Below, piece after piece: positions 44,981 to 54,733 of a stretch of 64,000 bases of DNA. Below the pieces are notes generated by a model, which saw only the letters and a list, made by a program, of their open reading frames with translations, searched no databases and was not told the DNA's origin. The DNA is taken from assembly GCF_900166965.1 (NCBI RefSeq), contig NZ_FUZI01000001.1, forward strand, positions 930,001 to 994,000, written 5' to 3'. Position numbers and translations under genes: made by a program. Source of the DNA: Photobacterium piscicola. GTDB lineage: Bacteria; Pseudomonadota; Gammaproteobacteria; Enterobacterales; Vibrionaceae. The stretch's first letter is position 1. Each line of letters begins with the position of its first letter.

Positions 44981-45112
44981 CTAGTCCGAAGATGGTATGT
45001 CATCAGGGAGCGTTTGAATATGCCCACAAATACAAATAATAGTATGTTCCCCTTCAAGGTATTCTGACTGTCCACAGACTTCACAGACATATAGTTCATT
45101 TATCTCTGACAT
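44981..45112 (-). CDS. Small zinc-ribbon protein (43 residues) at the late-operon end
   Basis: Begins MSEINELYVCEVCGQSEYLE and ends TLPDDIPSSD, with cysteine pairs CEVC (residues 10-13) and CIC (29-31) plus a following histidine, a minimal zinc ribbon. The ribosome site AAGGAGG 8 bases before the ATG is among the strongest in the window, and a strong terminator follows, so expression is well supported. It comes after the hub/spike gene, the place where P2 keeps the late activator Ogr, also a zinc-finger protein (72 residues) but longer. Whether it has a related role is unknown. A longer overlapping frame in another register (44833-45099) is rejected. Confidence 0.78.
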   Translation of the reverse strand: MSEINELYVCEVCGQSEYLEGEHTIICICGHIQTLPDDIPSSD

Positions 45113-45247
45113 AGGCGGCCTCCTTTGCGTTTACACTTTATTAACCTTTAATTTAATTCAGTAACATTTCAGAAGGTAATTGCTACGAACATCACAATTT
45201 ATCGCGCTGAGAATCAGCATTGTTACACTCAAAACGATAAGCCAACC

Positions 45248-46882
45248 CTATGCTTTAATCATGGGTATTAATGTTTCTGTAAGATCTTTTACTTGATTTG
45301 ATTGTGATATAAATTGACTCGACTGATCAGGTGGCTTGCTATTATGAGTATGATTAGCACTCGTTGTGGCTATCGCTTCCGTTACGGCCATTAAGCGCTG
45401 CAGTAATTGCAGTATATTTGTTTCACTATTACCTAACCAAGTTTGTGGCGCTTGGTAATGTTGTGTTTCTCCCGCCACACTACGACGTAAGCCCCCGATA
45501 ATATCAACCAATTCTCCTGCTGTGGCAGTATGTAAATTACCTAACGTTCCTAACTCAATATTATCCCCTGCCATAATTTCAACGTTACCTAACGATTCAA
45601 TGACTTTACGACCAATATCTTCATAACTAAGTCCATCAACCTGTACCGTTTGTTGTCCAAATGTTCCTATATAACGATCTGCAATATCCTGCTTAATCAT
45701 TGCATCATCAGTTTGATAGCCATCTGTTGCTCGATATTGATGTCCGTTAGGGGTGGTTCTTTGAAAGACTTCAGCACGCTGTTGTAATAGTTGCTCATCT
45801 GGCGCAATGTCAGGCAGTGACCAACCATAACCTAATACGGTACGAATAAAGGCTTTATCTGTACGACCATAAGCAAAAGCTAATTCAACCATCGTACCTT
45901 CTGTTGGCGTTGCCATATTGCCTTGTTCATTACCTCCAGCACCAACAGGTAACGGTAAGGCTTTGTACACTGGTACCGTTTTATCTGGCTGGCCATTTTC
46001 ATCAAGAACTTGTACATCAGCCGCATAACGAGGGCGAAAAGGATCATTGAGTTGCCCCGCTGTCGCTTTATCTGTAACCGCCACAACGACACCAAATTTT
46101 GGTAAATGATAACCGGCGGCTAATTCAGGAAAAGCCTGACGAATTTGACGTTGTTCTGGGGTTGTTTGCCCTGTCGATGTTCGCCATGTCAGTGTCATCT
46201 CATCCCCAACTACAACGACTTTTTGTATCGCTTTACCATTTACTTTGGCATGTGGTCGAATCGGCGGAAATAACATACATTGCATGACATTACCGCCAGC
46301 ACTGGCTGTGGTTAAGTCTGGGGGAATGATGACCGGTCGTTGAGACCATACAGTATCATGATAACTACCTAACCAAATAAAACCATCCGGCTGTTGATAC
46401 CATGTAAAATCAGTGATCTCAAAGGCTCGGCCAATATTATTCAATAATTGATAACCGCTACCCTGGTGAGAAAAATTAGCAATGATTTTATCTTGGTAAT
46501 GACTATCACTATTTTGTGGTAACACAAATTGTAAGCCGGTGTTATCAGTGATAGCAGCCAATATCTCCGGAATAGTCGTATGTTGAAAGCTGACTGATTG
46601 CTGGCTATCAAGTAAAAAACAGAGCTCACGAATAATAATTCTATAATAGCCGTTTTCATTCGGGGTCACTTGTGTAACGAATCCTGAAAACCACTGTGCA
46701 ATAGTAGAACCGGCTATCCCTAAATCAATGCGCACACGTTGACCTTTTTCAACATACCCTTTCACCGTTAGTGCGCCACGCCCTCCAGCATTAGCTTCTA
46801 ATACTAAAGTATGATCATTTGTGTCCCGCAATTGGCCGTCAATAAAAACGGAATGAATAAACTTCATTTCAACGTTTCCCAT
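45248..46882 (-). CDS. Phage baseplate hub / tail-spike protein (gpD- and gpV-like)
   Basis: A 544-residue protein joining a hub-like N-terminus (SVFIDGQLRDTNDHTL, RGALTVKGYVEKGQRVRIDLG, comparable to P2 gpD) with an OB-fold segment typical of spike proteins (NMATPTEGTMVELAFAYG, then KAFIRTVLGYGW) and a repetitive C-terminal part. It ends in NHTHNSKPPDQSS, a His-x-His stretch as in metal-tipped spikes. It is the last large gene of the late operon and overlaps the upstream gene by 19 bases. The start may be the ATG a few codons in (MKFIHSV). Confidence 0.78.
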   Translation of the reverse strand: MGNVEMKFIHSVFIDGQLRDTNDHTLVLEANAGGRGALTVKGYVEKGQRVRIDLGIAGSTIAQWFSGFVTQVTPNENGYYRIIIRELCFLLDSQQSVSFQHTTIPEILAAITDNTGLQFVLPQNSDSHYQDKIIANFSHQGSGYQLLNNIGRAFEITDFTWYQQPDGFIWLGSYHDTVWSQRPVIIPPDLTTASAGGNVMQCMLFPPIRPHAKVNGKAIQKVVVVGDEMTLTWRTSTGQTTPEQRQIRQAFPELAAGYHLPKFGVVVAVTDKATAGQLNDPFRPRYAADVQVLDENGQPDKTVPVYKALPLPVGAGGNEQGNMATPTEGTMVELAFAYGRTDKAFIRTVLGYGWSLPDIAPDEQLLQQRAEVFQRTTPNGHQYRATDGYQTDDAMIKQDIADRYIGTFGQQTVQVDGLSYEDIGRKVIESLGNVEIMAGDNIELGTLGNLHTATAGELVDIIGGLRRSVAGETQHYQAPQTWLGNSETNILQLLQRLMAVTEAIATTSANHTHNSKPPDQSSQFISQSNQVKDLTETLIPMIKA

Positions 46883-47724
46883 ATTTGATTTTGCAGTAAA
46901 GAGGCTAAATCACCTTGGCTTTTTCCCGTTACTGATTCGATGAGTCCCTGTGGTAGCGTCGGTATGTTATCGCCTAATTGCTGTTGTACCGTATTCACAC
47001 TGTCCATGAGTCCATCAGGCAATACATCTGCCATTCCATCCTTGACTTGCCCCATCATAGATTCCAATAATTGCTGTTCCATCACCTCACTAGGTGATTC
47101 AACCTCAACAAGCCTAAATGTAACTTGCCATGCTCGAATATTTTCTTGTTCTGTTGCAGTAATACGGCCAGAAAAACGGACTTTTCGAATATTAAGTACT
47201 CGTGCTATATCACACCCAATAGTGTATGTTTGTCGCACCACACGGGTATGTATTTCTTTTTTAACGACAATGGGTGCCGTCTCTTTTACTTTATGGCGGG
47301 TACTTTCGACCCACTCTTTTTCACCACTGCTATTCGTTGTCCAATGCCCATAAGAACCTACGTATTTTTCAGTTATCCCACCGCCTTTTTTAACCGTAAC
47401 AGTCTCTGTTTTTGTTTGCTTGGCCATCGCTAATGTAAACAACGTTTCAAGTTGATCACGTTCATTAAAAGGAACGAGCCCTGTCACCGCTAACACTTTA
47501 CTTTTATCCCCTTGCTCTGCGTAGCTGGACGAAGAAGATTGCGCTGATAAATCTTTATCTTTAAGTTCAAAGCTCGGTGAAATGCGGATTGCTTTTAAGG
47601 CAATAGACTTTCCTCCAAGGGTGAACGTCGGCACATTGGCACGACTCCATGGAATAGCTGGCACAGTATCTAAAACACTATCAAGAAAATCCGTCGCATT
47701 ATCTGTAAAATCAAAATCAAACAT
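46864..47724 (-). CDS. Phage baseplate/tail protein of unknown exact role
   Basis: 286 residues, in the tail module between the hub gene and an unknown gene, overlapping both. Beta-rich N-terminus (RANVPTFTLGGKSIALKAIRIS, a 22-residue stretch) with a Ser-rich loop (AQSSSSSYAE) and then FRLVEVESPSEVMEQQ near 215. It resembles in position and composition the baseplate complex proteins of HP1-like phages, but I do not recognise a named domain with certainty. Confidence 0.7.
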   Translation of the reverse strand: MFDFDFTDNATDFLDSVLDTVPAIPWSRANVPTFTLGGKSIALKAIRISPSFELKDKDLSAQSSSSSYAEQGDKSKVLAVTGLVPFNERDQLETLFTLAMAKQTKTETVTVKKGGGITEKYVGSYGHWTTNSSGEKEWVESTRHKVKETAPIVVKKEIHTRVVRQTYTIGCDIARVLNIRKVRFSGRITATEQENIRAWQVTFRLVEVESPSEVMEQQLLESMMGQVKDGMADVLPDGLMDSVNTVQQQLGDNIPTLPQGLIESVTGKSQGDLASLLQNQIWETLK

Positions 47725-48652
47725 TCAGTACTTCCCTTAGAAAATCCATTTTTGTAGGGGCTAAGAACATCACCGCAACACTGAACTTATCTGTTGTATT
47801 GGGTACCGTCTGTACTTCGAGCTCTGCCGCTATGGTTTCAACACTGCCTTGTGTCGCAAACACCCATGTTTTAGCCGTATTCTTTTTGAGGTGATTAATA
47901 TCATCCGTTAATTGCTGTAACACTTTTTGTCGTTTGGCTGCCAATTGTTTGAGTTTAGTGATGGGAGTTTCTCTGTCTGCGGCCAAAGATTCTAATTGCG
48001 TAATTTGAGCACCTTGCCATTGCAATGCTTGTCGTAAAGGAGAGTTATTTAATGCACTAATAGGTTTGAATCGAGGAACAGCATCAACGGCGGGCGTTAA
48101 CATCCGTTCTTGTTTGATGATGAGCTCTGCGGCTAATCGACGTTGTAATGCCAATACATCAGGTAACGGTAATACTTTACAAAAAGCCTCTATGTTAGCG
48201 TGATAATCTGCCAGTGTTTCGGCTGTGATTAACACCATCAAGGCATATTGTGAGGTTAACGGCCGATTATCATCCGCTTTATCTTTCAGCTTAATAGATA
48301 ACGTATTAATCGCATTTGAAGCTGATAAAAAATGCCCATTAGATTCAACTAACCCCACCCCGTATTGATAAGGCGTCACGGTTAATACTTGCCCTGATTC
48401 TAATAACGCATCCAGTTTTTGCCTGAGTGACAATATGCCTTCTGCTTTAACCGATAACGTATTACGTTGATAAGCTGCATTGCTTGATATTGCCGATAGC
48501 TGATTGAGTCCTTGCTGTGACTGCGCATTAATTTGGTTAATAACAGCTTCCGCATCAGATTGAATAGTGGCCGCACTCGGCGACCACTGTAGTTGTTTTT
48601 CATTCCATGCCATAAGCTGGCTCTTGTGGTAATGATGGCCATGGATTTTCAT
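47717..48652 (-). CDS. Phage tail-region protein, function unknown
   Basis: A 311-residue, mostly helical protein with several predicted coiled-coil stretches (INQINAQSQQGLNQLSAI, LKQLAAKRQKVLQQLTDDI). No domain recognised. It overlaps the upstream tail-fibre-chaperone-like gene and the downstream baseplate gene by a few bases, so it is translated with the tail module. Similar-size unknowns occupy this position in HP1-like phages. Confidence 0.7.
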   Translation of the reverse strand: MKIHGHHYHKSQLMAWNEKQLQWSPSAATIQSDAEAVINQINAQSQQGLNQLSAISSNAAYQRNTLSVKAEGILSLRQKLDALLESGQVLTVTPYQYGVGLVESNGHFLSASNAINTLSIKLKDKADDNRPLTSQYALMVLITAETLADYHANIEAFCKVLPLPDVLALQRRLAAELIIKQERMLTPAVDAVPRFKPISALNNSPLRQALQWQGAQITQLESLAADRETPITKLKQLAAKRQKVLQQLTDDINHLKKNTAKTWVFATQGSVETIAAELEVQTVPNTTDKFSVAVMFLAPTKMDFLREVLNV

Positions 48653-49151
48653 CTTGAATTTTTTTACGTAATGCTAATGCTTGTTGGACATATAACGCTG
48701 ATTCTTCTTTTAAATCTTGTGTTTTTTTGATGGATGCCTCAGCCAACAATGGATCAACATATTGGGTAAATAAAGCACGACGTACATCATCTACTTGGTT
48801 GTAATCATACTGATATTGTTTTTCTAAATTCGTAACCCATTGCCCATTAATCCATTCATCAAATACTGTAGTGGGTTTCTGCTCAGTATAGATTTCTGGT
48901 AGAGGACCAAGTTCAGTGATCTCAATGGCATGACCATCACTTTGACTAAAAACAGTTACCCCGCGATAATCTTCAACATATTCAGTCTTATTACCTTGAT
49001 TGCTCAATAAAACAGCACACCCCGTTTTTTGAGGCAATGGCTCAAACGTAATACTATGTTGTGGAAGATGATAAATTCCACCACGAAAAATGGCGATAAG
49101 CGGAGATATATTCACTTCTTTTGTTATTGGTTCATATTGCCAATATTTCAT
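48600..49151 (-). CDS. Tail-fibre assembly chaperone-like protein
   Basis: 183 residues. Starts MKYWQYEPITKEV and has the aromatic-rich N-terminal pattern and a helical C-terminus (LRKKIQDENPWPSLPQEP) seen in phage fibre-assembly proteins (Tfa-like). It directly follows the fibre gene, which is where such chaperones sit. The assignment rests mainly on position. Confidence 0.6.
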   Translation of the reverse strand: MKYWQYEPITKEVNISPLIAIFRGGIYHLPQHSITFEPLPQKTGCAVLLSNQGNKTEYVEDYRGVTVFSQSDGHAIEITELGPLPEIYTEQKPTTVFDEWINGQWVTNLEKQYQYDYNQVDDVRRALFTQYVDPLLAEASIKKTQDLKEESALYVQQALALRKKIQDENPWPSLPQEPAYGME

Positions 49152-49160
49152 TCTTCATCC

Positions 49161-50702
49161 CTAAATAAAAATAGCCATTGAGCGTGCCAAATTACTCGGC
49201 CGCGCTTCACCTTCGCCATCAGTTGCAACCATAATTAATGTGTCACCAAAACTGGATTTATTAAACATTGGTGGATTAAGTCCATTAACCCATGCATAAC
49301 CTTGACGATCTCCTGAAGGACCATCAAAATAACTTAATCCATCGCTCTCATACCGTTCAGTTGAGCCCGTTTTTCCTATACTTAATTTATGATTGTGACT
49401 TTTATTTTGAGACGTTTGATGACTATTTAAAGAACGCCCCCTATCAACTCCTCGTCCCTGATCAAGTACACGTAAAAACTCACCCCGCACATCACCCGTA
49501 TTAATCACACCATTACGTACTAAATGCGGATAAATTTGCGCTAATCGCCAATATACCGCAGCAGGTAAATCAGCCCCAATTTCCATCACGGCTTCTTCTG
49601 GAGCTGCCTCATTCAACCAATAAAACGGCATCCCAACGCGCCCACCCGTTTTAGGGATCCAATAGAACGGCTTGGTTTTATCTGTCCAACCATCATGCCG
49701 ATTAGCTGGATTATCGGGGTTTTGTCCTTTAATAGGTTGATTGTGATAACACTCCCATACCTTTCGTTGCCCATTAATCATCGTTGTACAGGTATCGAAA
49801 GGGAAATAAACACGATGAACGTTATAAGGTAATCCCTGCGCAAGTCCTGATAATGGCATCTGACGTGCATCGATAATGCTACCATCAGCCGAGATATCCG
49901 TTATTTTTGCCACATAATGATCACCACCATCCACCACATTATCCGTTAATGCTGTCGCGCTGACCTTTAATTCAATGGCATTAGACCAAGCACCAAGCAC
50001 CGTGCCTTGACGTGAAACCGACACCCAAATTGACGTTGGTTTTGTACTAATAGTCAGTGTTTGATTTTGTGCTAATACAGCACGTAATCCACCGATGTAC
50101 CCAATCCCCGCATTAACAAAATACTGATCGGTATTGGTCGCTTTAGTAACAACAAAACCATCATCAATAAAAGCATCATGTCCATAGACATCGAGTGCTT
50201 GTAAACGAACATCTTCATCAATACCGATTAAACGAGCGGAATAATCAATCTGCCATGTTGCGGCGGTGACTGTTATTGCTGCAGCTGTTGCTGCACCGTC
50301 GTATTCCATCAGCATGGATTTCACTAAAGAATTACCTGTGGTGCCGGTAAGGTCATCAGTTGCGGTTTTTGTTTCCGGTAATTTCCATACAATCATACCA
50401 ATACTGTTACGATCATCTTTATCAATTAAGTACATCGCATTAAAGGTGAAATCGCCCATCGTTGTATCCATGACGATGGAATACGCTAACGCATTGGTAT
50501 TAATCTTGCCTACTTGGTCAATAACTTGTTCATGAACAATCTGATCATGAGTGGGTAAGCCAGTATCACGTGGAATAGGTTGCGTTAAGTCCAAATCAAG
50601 AATATTCGCTAAAACAATTTTATTAAGCGTGACAGGGTCACCACTGGCAAGTTTCCGTTGTAAGTAAGTTTCAAAAGAAAAGGGGATCACTGTTTGTGCC
50701 AT
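49161..50702 (-). CDS. Phage tail fibre (tail-collar-type N-terminus)
   Basis: A 513-residue fibre subunit. The N-terminus (RKLASGDPVTLNKIVLANI and AYSIVMDTTMGDFTFNAMYLID, a stretch over 20 residues split here) matches the phage tail-collar fibre domain that attaches to the baseplate. The C-terminal half holds RGEFLRVLDQGRGVD and NHKLSIGKTGSTE, resembling gpH-type fibre tips. The tip decides host range. It lies directly after gpI. Confidence 0.85.
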   Translation of the reverse strand: MAQTVIPFSFETYLQRKLASGDPVTLNKIVLANILDLDLTQPIPRDTGLPTHDQIVHEQVIDQVGKINTNALAYSIVMDTTMGDFTFNAMYLIDKDDRNSIGMIVWKLPETKTATDDLTGTTGNSLVKSMLMEYDGAATAAAITVTAATWQIDYSARLIGIDEDVRLQALDVYGHDAFIDDGFVVTKATNTDQYFVNAGIGYIGGLRAVLAQNQTLTISTKPTSIWVSVSRQGTVLGAWSNAIELKVSATALTDNVVDGGDHYVAKITDISADGSIIDARQMPLSGLAQGLPYNVHRVYFPFDTCTTMINGQRKVWECYHNQPIKGQNPDNPANRHDGWTDKTKPFYWIPKTGGRVGMPFYWLNEAAPEEAVMEIGADLPAAVYWRLAQIYPHLVRNGVINTGDVRGEFLRVLDQGRGVDRGRSLNSHQTSQNKSHNHKLSIGKTGSTERYESDGLSYFDGPSGDRQGYAWVNGLNPPMFNKSSFGDTLIMVATDGEGEARPSNLARSMAIFI

Positions 50703-50703
50703 G

Positions 50704-51366
50704 TTAGTTCCTTAAACGTGCACTAAATATCGATTGTTCACACTCAATCGCTGTTCTTGTTGGAGTAATAACGGTGCTGATAACATCAGCCGCTATGTAA
50801 GTTTGGGTTGAACATCCCCATTCTCCACCTCGCCAATTACCAACAACCGGATAGGTCACCTGAAACCGGTAACGTCGGCAGGTTCTGCCATAATGATGGA
50901 TAATCGCCATCATCAAATCTGCATTGTTCGCTAAATCGCTATCACTTAGCTCAATATCAATCACATCCCATGCGATCGCATCTTGGCGCTCGTGAATTTG
51001 AACCCAACCAATGCCTAGTCGAGTAAAAATACCTTTAAACCCCGCCACCTCGCCGGCATCTTTTGCATTAATAAAAGCAAACGCGACCCGCTTGCGGTAT
51101 AAATCCAACGGCTCATGTTCAAACCGAACAATATCACGCTGCCATGCAATGAGCCCCAACACGCGTTCACTACAGGTCAATGGGTCAAGTTGCTGCAAAG
51201 GCAGTTGTAACCCGTTTTTAATATATTGAAAAAAAGCCGTGATACCGCGAGTAATAAAATAAGGTTCAATCACTGTCGTCACTAACGTCTTGCCATCTTC
51301 CCAAAAAGGCACCTTTGCTGCAGGTAAATCAGGCATGGCTTTCATCGCGTCATGCACCGATTTCAT
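50704..51366 (-). CDS. Phage baseplate wedge protein, gpI-like
   Basis: 220 residues with the P2 gpI pattern (QLDPLTCSERVLGLIAWQRDI, then DLYRKRVAFAFINAKDAGEV). It links the baseplate to the fibres. It overlaps gpJ by 17 bases and is followed by the fibre gene, the usual J-I-H order. Confidence 0.85.
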   Translation of the reverse strand: MKSVHDAMKAMPDLPAAKVPFWEDGKTLVTTVIEPYFITRGITAFFQYIKNGLQLPLQQLDPLTCSERVLGLIAWQRDIVRFEHEPLDLYRKRVAFAFINAKDAGEVAGFKGIFTRLGIGWVQIHERQDAIAWDVIDIELSDSDLANNADLMMAIIHHYGRTCRRYRFQVTYPVVGNWRGGEWGCSTQTYIAADVISTVITPTRTAIECEQSIFSARLRN

Positions 51367-52546
51367 TTTTCACCTCGATAGACAAGGTTGATATCACCGG
51401 TATTGATAACCCACTTTGGATCATTGTTTTATTAATGGTGATTTGTTTAACCGTGGGCATCGCGTTATGAATTTCACGTATCATTTCAGAAAATGAGAAC
51501 AACGATTGTGCATAAGTGCGTGTCATATCCGGAAAAGCATCGTTTTCACGAAAAGCAGCGCGGATACGAAATTCAACCTCCGCCTGTATTGCAGTACGTG
51601 CTTCTATCTCAAGATTGTTAGTCACATACACCACAACGGTTAATACTTGTGGAATACGAGGTAATGCCTTACAAGTGAGTAAATCACCATGGCCGTGATA
51701 GCCTTGGTGATTGATATAATCATTAAGCTGATCCAATACATGTTGAGGCGTTTCCCCCACTTCCATTAAAATCAACGCATCTGCTGAACCCGGTGCTGTA
51801 TCCCCAGTATTTTTAAACCAAATCAAATCAGGACGAATACCCGCCACGCGAGAAATAATGGCGCGGTAAGCGGCATCAATGTGATAACGACCGACAGTTG
51901 AAAAGGCATTACGACTGCGTAAACACAATTCATCATCGCCTTCAATATCGGCGCCTAACTGTACAATCCAATCGGTAGGATTTGTCACACTCTCAATACC
52001 GGCGACAGCGTCTGGTAAAATATTAAAATACCCTGCAGCCAAATTATAATTTTTGCCTGCTACTGATGCTTTACAGGGTATCAATCCTGTCAATTTACCC
52101 ATCGGGATCAGCACATCATGTTGAACATGTAACCGATAGACGTGATCATCAATACGCTCTGTCGTTACTTCTGTACCCGCTTTGATCACGACTGCTTGTT
52201 GCTCATCTTTTTTAGTAAATGCAATATTCCCCACTGTAAATTGAGCAGGTTTACGGGTGGTATTCGTTTCCCATGCTTTTAAATCAGCAAAAGCGCCGGT
52301 GGCCGTTGCCGTAAACATCGCAGGTAAAACATTCTTAGCCAATAACTCATTCACTAACCACAATACCGGCGTTACCACCACAGCACGTACCCAGCGCCAA
52401 AACGGTGACATACGAGAATCATTAGATAACGTACTGCCTGCATCTTTGACCGCTTTAGCAAGCATGGCCGCTAAAGCTGCTTCATCCGTAGGAATACCGG
52501 CTTCTACCAATAATGGGTCAAAATCAACGTCTGGTCGTATATTCAA
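51350..52546 (-). CDS. Phage baseplate protein J
   Basis: 398 residues with the baseplate-J fold: KAGTEVTTERIDDHVYRL, GKLTGLIPCKASVAGKNYN and GADIEGDDELCLRSRNAF are characteristic. It forms the baseplate rim in P2-type myophages. It overlaps the upstream DUF2590 gene by four bases. Confidence 0.9.
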   Translation of the reverse strand: MNIRPDVDFDPLLVEAGIPTDEAALAAMLAKAVKDAGSTLSNDSRMSPFWRWVRAVVVTPVLWLVNELLAKNVLPAMFTATATGAFADLKAWETNTTRKPAQFTVGNIAFTKKDEQQAVVIKAGTEVTTERIDDHVYRLHVQHDVLIPMGKLTGLIPCKASVAGKNYNLAAGYFNILPDAVAGIESVTNPTDWIVQLGADIEGDDELCLRSRNAFSTVGRYHIDAAYRAIISRVAGIRPDLIWFKNTGDTAPGSADALILMEVGETPQHVLDQLNDYINHQGYHGHGDLLTCKALPRIPQVLTVVVYVTNNLEIEARTAIQAEVEFRIRAAFRENDAFPDMTRTYAQSLFSFSEMIREIHNAMPTVKQITINKTMIQSGLSIPVISTLSIEVKNEIGA

Positions 52547-52869
52547 AACTGCATCCTTGCGTTAATCACACCAAAGTCTTTCGTCTCTGCCGTCAATAGG
52601 TAGCGACGCTGACTTTCTTCTATACACCGTGCGGTGCCAGCTTTAATTCGATTATCTTGTTCAGTCAGCAATTCGATACGCGTCATCACATCACACCGAT
52701 AAGCCACTGACCGTTCACCCTGCAGTTCTCGTGCTAAACCACTTTCCATAATGGCATGTTTAATATCTTGCCCAATTGACCAGCGATTATTCGTTAATTG
52801 GGGTTGATGCCCCGCATCAATCACCCATCCCCCTGCCATCACTAAGATATCAATCTGTTGTTTATCCAT
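52543..52869 (-). CDS. DUF2590-family phage protein (gpW-like position)
   Basis: About 108 residues, starting MDKQQIDILVMAGGWVIDAG. It has the pattern of small lysozyme-related baseplate wedge proteins (SIGQDIKHAIMESGL, RIELLTEQDNRIKAGT), equivalent by place to P2 gpW. The frame opens further upstream (52902), but the ATG at 52869 is the natural start and overlaps the tape-measure stop. Confidence 0.8.
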   Translation of the reverse strand: MDKQQIDILVMAGGWVIDAGHQPQLTNNRWSIGQDIKHAIMESGLARELQGERSVAYRCDVMTRIELLTEQDNRIKAGTARCIEESQRRYLLTAETKDFGVINARMQF

Positions 52870-54733
52870 GTTGTAACTCTGCTTGCTCGGTGATCTCTGC
52901 AATAGTCATCTGTGGTTTCTGCTGAATAACCGTGATATCACCAGTATGAGTAACATTCCCACCTTGATTGCCTTGAGAAGCCATCACTTGAGAAAGTCCA
53001 CCACTTGGCACTGCAGTTACTGATGCTTTTTGTTTTAGATATTGGCTTGCTGTGCGCTTAGTCTCACTATCGTCGTCACTTGAAAACGGCCATGAAAACG
53101 ATGGCATTTTAATAGACGTTAGAGCTTTTATCTTATTTAAGAGTTTATCTATCATGTTCAATGCAAACGTAGCTGGCGTGGTAATAACGTTAAATATTTT
53201 GCCTATGGTTTCTCCGACATTACCCCCCAATTGGATAATCTCAGCCATATCCCCTTTGGCACTATTAAGAACAGGAAACCATTCCATTAATTTTTTCACA
53301 GCAAAACTAATAGCTTCACCGATAGTGATAAAAATGCCTTTAATAGGAGCAATAACAGCTGTCAATCCCGATGTTTTCATAAACCCCTGATAAAAACCGT
53401 CAAAAAAGGCTTTGATATAATCCCATCCCCAAATAACAACCGCGACTAACGCTGCAATCGCCGCTACCGTTAAAGTAATTGGACTCGTCAATACTGCCAT
53501 CGCAACCCCTAATGCCCCGGTCATAAACGAAGCGACACCACACGCGACACCAAATCCCACTACCGCCATCGCGGCATACCCTAATAAAGCCGTCAACTCT
53601 GGGTATTTATCCATATAGGTCATCAGTACAGTAGCGCCGTTAGCCATCATTCCCGCGATACGAGCAAAAGCGGGCATAATCAATCCACCGGCGGCGGCAC
53701 GAATAGCAAACCATGCATTCTCAAGCCGCTCCCATTGGTCTGTTTGTTTCTTTGCCATTTTTGTCGCAATATCCATCCCCTTAACCTGACCTAACGTATT
53801 AATATTGGCACTCAGTTCTTGGGTTTTATCGGCTAATGCTTGAATAAATTCCACCGCCTGTTTATTACCAAACGCTTTTTGTAAGGTGGTAAAATCTTTG
53901 GTACCCATATGGCTTAAATCCCCAAACTTACGTTTAAGAAGATCAAGAATTTTCACCGTGGGTAATAGCTTGCCTCGGCTATCAGAAAAAGACAGACCCA
54001 AGGCTTTTTGGGCTTTCGTTGCACCTGCAATGAAGTTTTGGTATTTCGTCGCTGCTTCGCTGCCTCCCATCGAAGCACCCAACATACCTAACACCCCCAT
54101 TTGCTCTTGCATTGATGCCCCCATAGCCGTGGCACTGGAGCCTAAACGTTCAAACGCTTGTGACATTTTGTCACCGTCCATTTTAAACATCTTCACCGCT
54201 TGCGCCGTCATGCCTGCAACACGGTTAACCCACGTACTTTTCCCTATCTCATTAGCTTGGTTTTGAAAAATTCCGTACATCGTGCCCATATAACTGGTAA
54301 TGGTTTTGGTATCGGATTTCGTCGCTGCAGCAAGAACGGCCGACGCTTTGGTAAAATTAGCCAGTTCATCACCTTTCAGCCCACCAATAGCAGATTGAAT
54401 ATCATAAGAGGCTTCAACAAATTCGGTTGCTGATTTGCCATATTCCACCGCAAAACCTAATGCGGTTTTCTTGAGCTTTGCCATGGCCGTTTCCGTCGTG
54501 CCTAAACTTGATAACTCTCCCATACGACGATCCATTTCAATCGCAGGCATTAACGCTGATTGAACAGCAAGACCTGCACCGGCAATGCTTAACGCCCCGC
54601 CCGCCATTTTTTGAAACCCAGCTTTTGTCGATTCGCCCAATTTTTCCACAGAGCCTTTAATGCCTTTTAGCGGTTTAGTGACTTTGTCTATCAAGCCAAC
54701 TTGCAGCATTAATTTATCTAAACCACTGCTCAT
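52862..54733 (-). CDS. Phage tail tape-measure protein
   Basis: 623 residues. Near the N-terminus is a conserved tape-measure domain of the TP901/P2-T class (SKSATEFVEASYDIQSA-like region, AMAKLKKTALGFAVEYGKSA, and GASMGGSEAATKYQNFIAG). Membrane-like helices near residues 385-435 and a C-terminal Ser/Gln-rich part follow. By the rule of about 0.15 nm per residue the tail would be roughly 90 nm long. It is preceded by the frameshifted chaperone pair, overlapping by four bases. Confidence 0.88.
   Translation of the reverse strand: MSSGLDKLMLQVGLIDKVTKPLKGIKGSVEKLGESTKAGFQKMAGGALSIAGAGLAVQSALMPAIEMDRRMGELSSLGTTETAMAKLKKTALGFAVEYGKSATEFVEASYDIQSAIGGLKGDELANFTKASAVLAAATKSDTKTITSYMGTMYGIFQNQANEIGKSTWVNRVAGMTAQAVKMFKMDGDKMSQAFERLGSSATAMGASMQEQMGVLGMLGASMGGSEAATKYQNFIAGATKAQKALGLSFSDSRGKLLPTVKILDLLKRKFGDLSHMGTKDFTTLQKAFGNKQAVEFIQALADKTQELSANINTLGQVKGMDIATKMAKKQTDQWERLENAWFAIRAAAGGLIMPAFARIAGMMANGATVLMTYMDKYPELTALLGYAAMAVVGFGVACGVASFMTGALGVAMAVLTSPITLTVAAIAALVAVVIWGWDYIKAFFDGFYQGFMKTSGLTAVIAPIKGIFITIGEAISFAVKKLMEWFPVLNSAKGDMAEIIQLGGNVGETIGKIFNVITTPATFALNMIDKLLNKIKALTSIKMPSFSWPFSSDDDSETKRTASQYLKQKASVTAVPSGGLSQVMASQGNQGGNVTHTGDITVIQQKPQMTIAEITEQAELQHG

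Noticed and set aside
44833..45099. 88-residue minus-strand frame
   Set aside because: Overlaps the 43-residue zinc-ribbon gene in another register, lacks a ribosome site, and runs through the terminator hairpin.
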